From Desulfobacteraceae bacterium (GTDB lineage Bacteria > Desulfobacterota > Desulfobacteria > Desulfobacterales > Desulfosarcinaceae), in NCBI GenBank assembly GCA_013003715.1, contig JABDIN010000073.1:28958-92957 (forward strand): a DNA stretch of 64,000 nt, written 5' to 3'. The notes beneath the pieces were generated by a model. The model worked only from the letters and a program-made list of their open reading frames with translations, was not told the DNA's origin and searched no databases. Made by a program: the position numbers and the translations under genes. Below, in pieces: positions 61,493-64,000 of the stretch (within the stretch, counting starts at the first letter, position 1; each line of letters begins with the position of its first letter).

Positions 61493-62136
61493 GAAACGTG
61501 TACTCCTTTCACTATGATTACTGTTGATATTACAGACTTTAGGCATCGAATGTATCCCGGGTACAGGCAGTCTGGTGTCCGTTACCGATTGTATGGATGT
61601 ATGACGCGAACAGCTAAAAGATCACAGGCCATCGATCCCGTCAATTGGCCTTTCGACGATTTTTCGTGCCGTAAACGACTATTTTTCAGAAAAAGGACGG
61701 AAGCAGGTGGATGTGCGGACAAGTGTGTCTTTATCGGTTTAAGATCATCGATACTTTCATCATTGTCCTTGGATTTTTCACACACAACTCTTTAAAAAAA
61801 GTCCAAAATGTCATATGAGACCGACACAGGCCATAAGCGTAACGCATACGGCCGTTTATTCATTAGTTCACATCGTTGACATGTTGAAATAAACAATCGA
61901 CAAACAGGCCCGGCCGAAAACGCCACACGATAGCTCCGGTGGATAAATACGCAAAATTCGTGTTTCTGGTGTTTGGCAGACGGTGGTTGCATGAAGGGTG
62001 TCCCCAGTACATTCCGCCGAAAACGCCCAACGCAAATCAGACATACGTCACTTTACCGATTTAATTGCCGGGTTCATAAAACCGAAACAGCGGGGAAGTC
62101 GTCCATCGGACGAGTACGCCGCATGGGGAGGAAACA
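61493..62136. other. Gene-free divergent stretch
   Basis: 644 bases between the mtaA-like gene and purC. It contains an imperfect 12-bp inverted repeat, GGCCATAAGCGT / ACGCATACGGCC, at 61829-61853. I could not find a purine riboswitch, terminator or convincing small gene. Confidence 0.5.
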
Positions 62137-63186
62137 ATGGGTGATTTTTTAAGTGAAAAGAACATCAAGGAGTTGGTGGAACACAATCTGGACCAGGCCG
62201 TGGATGCGTCCCGAATCAAGGCGTTGATAGACGGCAATGACATTCCCGAATTGTCCGGCACAGATTATTATCAGGGTAAGGTGCGGGCGAATTTCACCGG
62301 TGAATCCCTGACCACGCCCGACGGCAGGCCGCTTCGGGTGATCATTGCCACCGACCAGATTTCCACCCATGACAGTGTTCGCGGGGCTATTCCGTTCCGC
62401 GGCCAGATTCTCACCGGTATATCCAACGACATGCTGGCGTATACGGAAACGTTCATTCCCAATGCCCAATTGTTCGCGCCGGAAAATTCCGCAGTGGTCA
62501 TTGCCGAAAACTGTGAACCCTTCATGTTCGAGATGGTATGGCGGACCCACATGTGCAAATCTTCCACCGAAACCAGTCTCTATTATCATTATGTGGATCT
62601 TGGCAAAAGAGAGTTCTGCGGCCATACACTGCCCGAAGGGCTGGTGCCCAACGGACCATTGCCGTATATGATGGATACGCCGTCCACCAAAGCGTCCGGT
62701 GAGGGTGAACACGATATCTCCGTGAGCCCCGGACTTCTGTACAATGAAGGCGTCGTAACGCCCGCGGAGTACGGCCATGTCCTGTACATGACCGGGTATG
62801 CATACCTGCATGGCCAGGAACGATTCGGTCAAAAGGGTATCATCATCCCGGACACGAAGTTTGAATTGGGGAGAACCCGGGAAGGCAGGATCGTCACCAT
62901 CGATGAAGTTCTCACCCCGGATTCATCACGCTTCTGGCTGGCGGATGACTACCAGGATAAAATGGCCCGGGGTGAAGCCCCAACATCTTACTCCAAGCAA
63001 TTCGGCCGGGATGTGGGTACGCCGGGACAGCCCTATACGGACGAGGAGCGATTCCTCATCGGTTGCCGCTATATCGACACCTACCAGAAACTCATGGGCA
63101 AACGCTTTGTACCCGACCTTCGCCCGGTGGAGCAACGCCTGATCGAAGATATACGGGGTGGGTTGAAACAACTGCGGCAAAAATAG
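62137..63186 (+). CDS. purC: Phosphoribosylaminoimidazole-succinocarboxamide synthase PurC
   Basis: A 349-residue SAICAR synthase of the longer bacterial/eukaryotic type. Family blocks: SGTDYYQGKVRANF, the nucleotide-binding region IIATDQISTHDSVRGAIPF, LVPNGPLPYMMDTPSTKAS and DTKFELGRTREGRIVTIDEV, with DSSRFW. It joins aspartate to CAIR in de novo purine synthesis using ATP. GGGGAGG before the ATG fixes the start. No other pur genes are adjacent; only one purine gene is visible. Confidence 0.95.
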   Translation: MGDFLSEKNIKELVEHNLDQAVDASRIKALIDGNDIPELSGTDYYQGKVRANFTGESLTTPDGRPLRVIIATDQISTHDSVRGAIPFRGQILTGISNDMLAYTETFIPNAQLFAPENSAVVIAENCEPFMFEMVWRTHMCKSSTETSLYYHYVDLGKREFCGHTLPEGLVPNGPLPYMMDTPSTKASGEGEHDISVSPGLLYNEGVVTPAEYGHVLYMTGYAYLHGQERFGQKGIIIPDTKFELGRTREGRIVTIDEVLTPDSSRFWLADDYQDKMARGEAPTSYSKQFGRDVGTPGQPYTDEERFLIGCRYIDTYQKLMGKRFVPDLRPVEQRLIEDIRGGLKQLRQK

Positions 63187-63245
63187 GGGGTATACGGCTG
63201 GCTTCAATTATCCATAGCTGAGAACACAATCAGAAAAGTGAAATT

Positions 63246-63717
63246 TCAAATGGCGTTATGCTGTCGATAAAGGAAACAGCTCACCATATGATTGCCTGTC
63301 GTTGCCTGTAACCGGGGAGCGGTCCTGCCGCACGCGTCAAACGCATGGCGACATCGTTTTTCAAACGGGCATCCCTGATACCTCTTGGTCGGATTCGGGA
63401 CTTCACCTTGCAGCACCTTTCGTTTTCTCTTTGCTTCAGGATCCGGAATCGGGATAGCGGACAATAGTGCCTGGGTATAGGGATGCTGGGGGTTTGTAAA
63501 CAATTCTTTTTTTTCAGCGATTTCTACAATCCTTCCCAAATACATCACGGCAATGTTATCGGAGATGTATCGGATAACCCCCATATCATGGCTGATGAAC
63601 AGGTACGAGAGGTTCAATTCCTTTTGCAGGTTTTTGAAAAGATTTAAAATCTGTGCCTGGATAGAGACATCGAGTGCCGATACCGCTTCATCACATACGA
63701 TGAGTTTTGGCCGGGGC
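63246..63717 (-). pseudogene. Truncated peptide ABC transporter ATPase (OppF/DppF type)
   Basis: About 157 residues: only the part from Walker B onward is present (PKLIVCDEAVSALDVSIQAQ, the switch histidine in LFISHDMGVIRYIS, then PQHPYTQALLSAIPIPDP). The C-terminal cysteine region is present in slightly altered form (GCPFEKRCRHAFDACG, MVSC). The Walker A, Q-loop and signature that should precede it are replaced abruptly at about 63712-63717 by RHS sequence on the opposite strand. Whether it is a real recombinant or an assembly join cannot be told from one sequence. If real, the gene is dead; it might be the last gene of an opp operon that once continued to the right. Confidence 0.8.
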
Positions 63718-64000
63718 ATCGACCGGTATTGGACCTATGATCCCACCGGCCTTTTGGAACGCTACACCGACGGCGAGGATAACCCCACCGCCTACACCTA
63801 TGACGTCAACGGCAACCCTGCGACCATCACCTACGCCAACAACGCTGTCACCCGCATGAGCTACGATGCGGCCGACCGGCTGCTCGGCGTCACCGAAGCT
63901 TCAGGCACCGCCGACGAGCGCAGCCGGGCCGTCACCGAATACGACAAGATGGGCAACATCTTAAGGCAGACCGACTTTAACGGCAACGAGACCGTCACGG
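63718..64000 (+). CDS. RHS/YD-repeat protein fragment (open at both ends)
   Basis: An open frame of about 94 residues from the junction to the window edge, with no start codon at its left end and no stop. It contains YD-repeat units: WTYDPTGLLERYTDGEDNP, YTYDVNGNPATITYANN, MSYDAADRLLGVTE and YDKMGNILRQTDFNGNE. RHS proteins form large beta-cages that hold polymorphic toxins, exported by contact-dependent systems. The GC content is clearly higher than in the flanking genes. The true protein begins and ends outside this sequence. Confidence 0.9.
   Translation, partial: MDRYWTYDPTGLLERYTDGEDNPTAYTYDVNGNPATITYANNAVTRMSYDAADRLLGVTEASGTADERSRAVTEYDKMGNILRQTDFNGNETVT

Overview
The window looks like a piece of a strictly anaerobic, Gram-negative Desulfobacterota (sulfate-reducer-like) chromosome of medium GC. 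This is inferred from the gene set: a selenoprotein with UGA-coded selenocysteine, TRAP and OFA-type transporters, an MtaA/uroporphyrinogen-decarboxylase-type methyltransferase, DsrE and rhodanese sulfur-transfer proteins, FapA/DUF342, arsenite methylation, and an RND pump with TolC. No rRNA, tRNA, CRISPR array or intact insertion sequence was found.

Layout. 0-5 kb: end of a small Cys-rich protein, a RidA-PhzF pair, a malonyl-CoA-synthetase-like ligase and a secreted repeat protein. 4.9-7.2 kb: a GcvH-like protein downstream of a rhodanese-DsbD-thioredoxin membrane protein whose frame holds two TGA codons exactly where the rhodanese CxGxxC cysteines belong. 7.7-11 kb: a PAS-LuxR regulator, a receiver protein, a Zn-ribbon protein, a DsrE protein and a membrane protein. 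11.1-17.1 kb: a leftward operon for sucrose turnover (fructokinase, sucrose-phosphate synthase/phosphatase, sucrose phosphorylase) with a tryptophanase/tyrosine phenol-lyase homologue at its end. 17.4-26.2 kb: a DEAD-box helicase behind a structured, terminator-bearing leader, a complete peptide ABC transporter operon and a second RidA. 26.8-33.7 kb: signalling genes (diguanylate cyclase, SpoIIE phosphatase, RHH protein plus receiver), FapA and ferritin. 34-42 kb: Pal, a TolC-MFP-RND efflux operon, an STN-domain protein and a MarR regulator.

42.5-47.2 kb: an exported barrel-like protein, an OFA transporter, a LysE exporter, RlmN and UspA. 47.4-56 kb: a rightward catabolic block (HisD-type dehydrogenase, DegT aminotransferase, DctPQM TRAP transporter, cysteate-lyase/D-cysteine-desulfhydrase-type enzyme, Asp/Glu racemase, GntR regulator). 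56-59.3 kb: a YcaQ-like protein, then an arsR-arsM-methyltransferase group with matching ArsR-type palindromes. 59.4-63.2 kb: enoyl-CoA hydratase, an MtaA-like protein and PurC. At the right edge an oppF-type ATPase gene is cut at its Walker B region and joined directly to GC-rich RHS/YD-repeat coding sequence.

The strongest novelty candidate is the double-UGA rhodanese-DsbD fusion (5444-7192), supported by two SECIS-like hairpins with suitable spacing. Other non-coding structure worth attention: a dispersed intergenic repeat in five copies, strong hairpins inside two operons, paired ArsR sites, tandem palindromes ahead of the catabolic block, and direct repeats in front of fapA.
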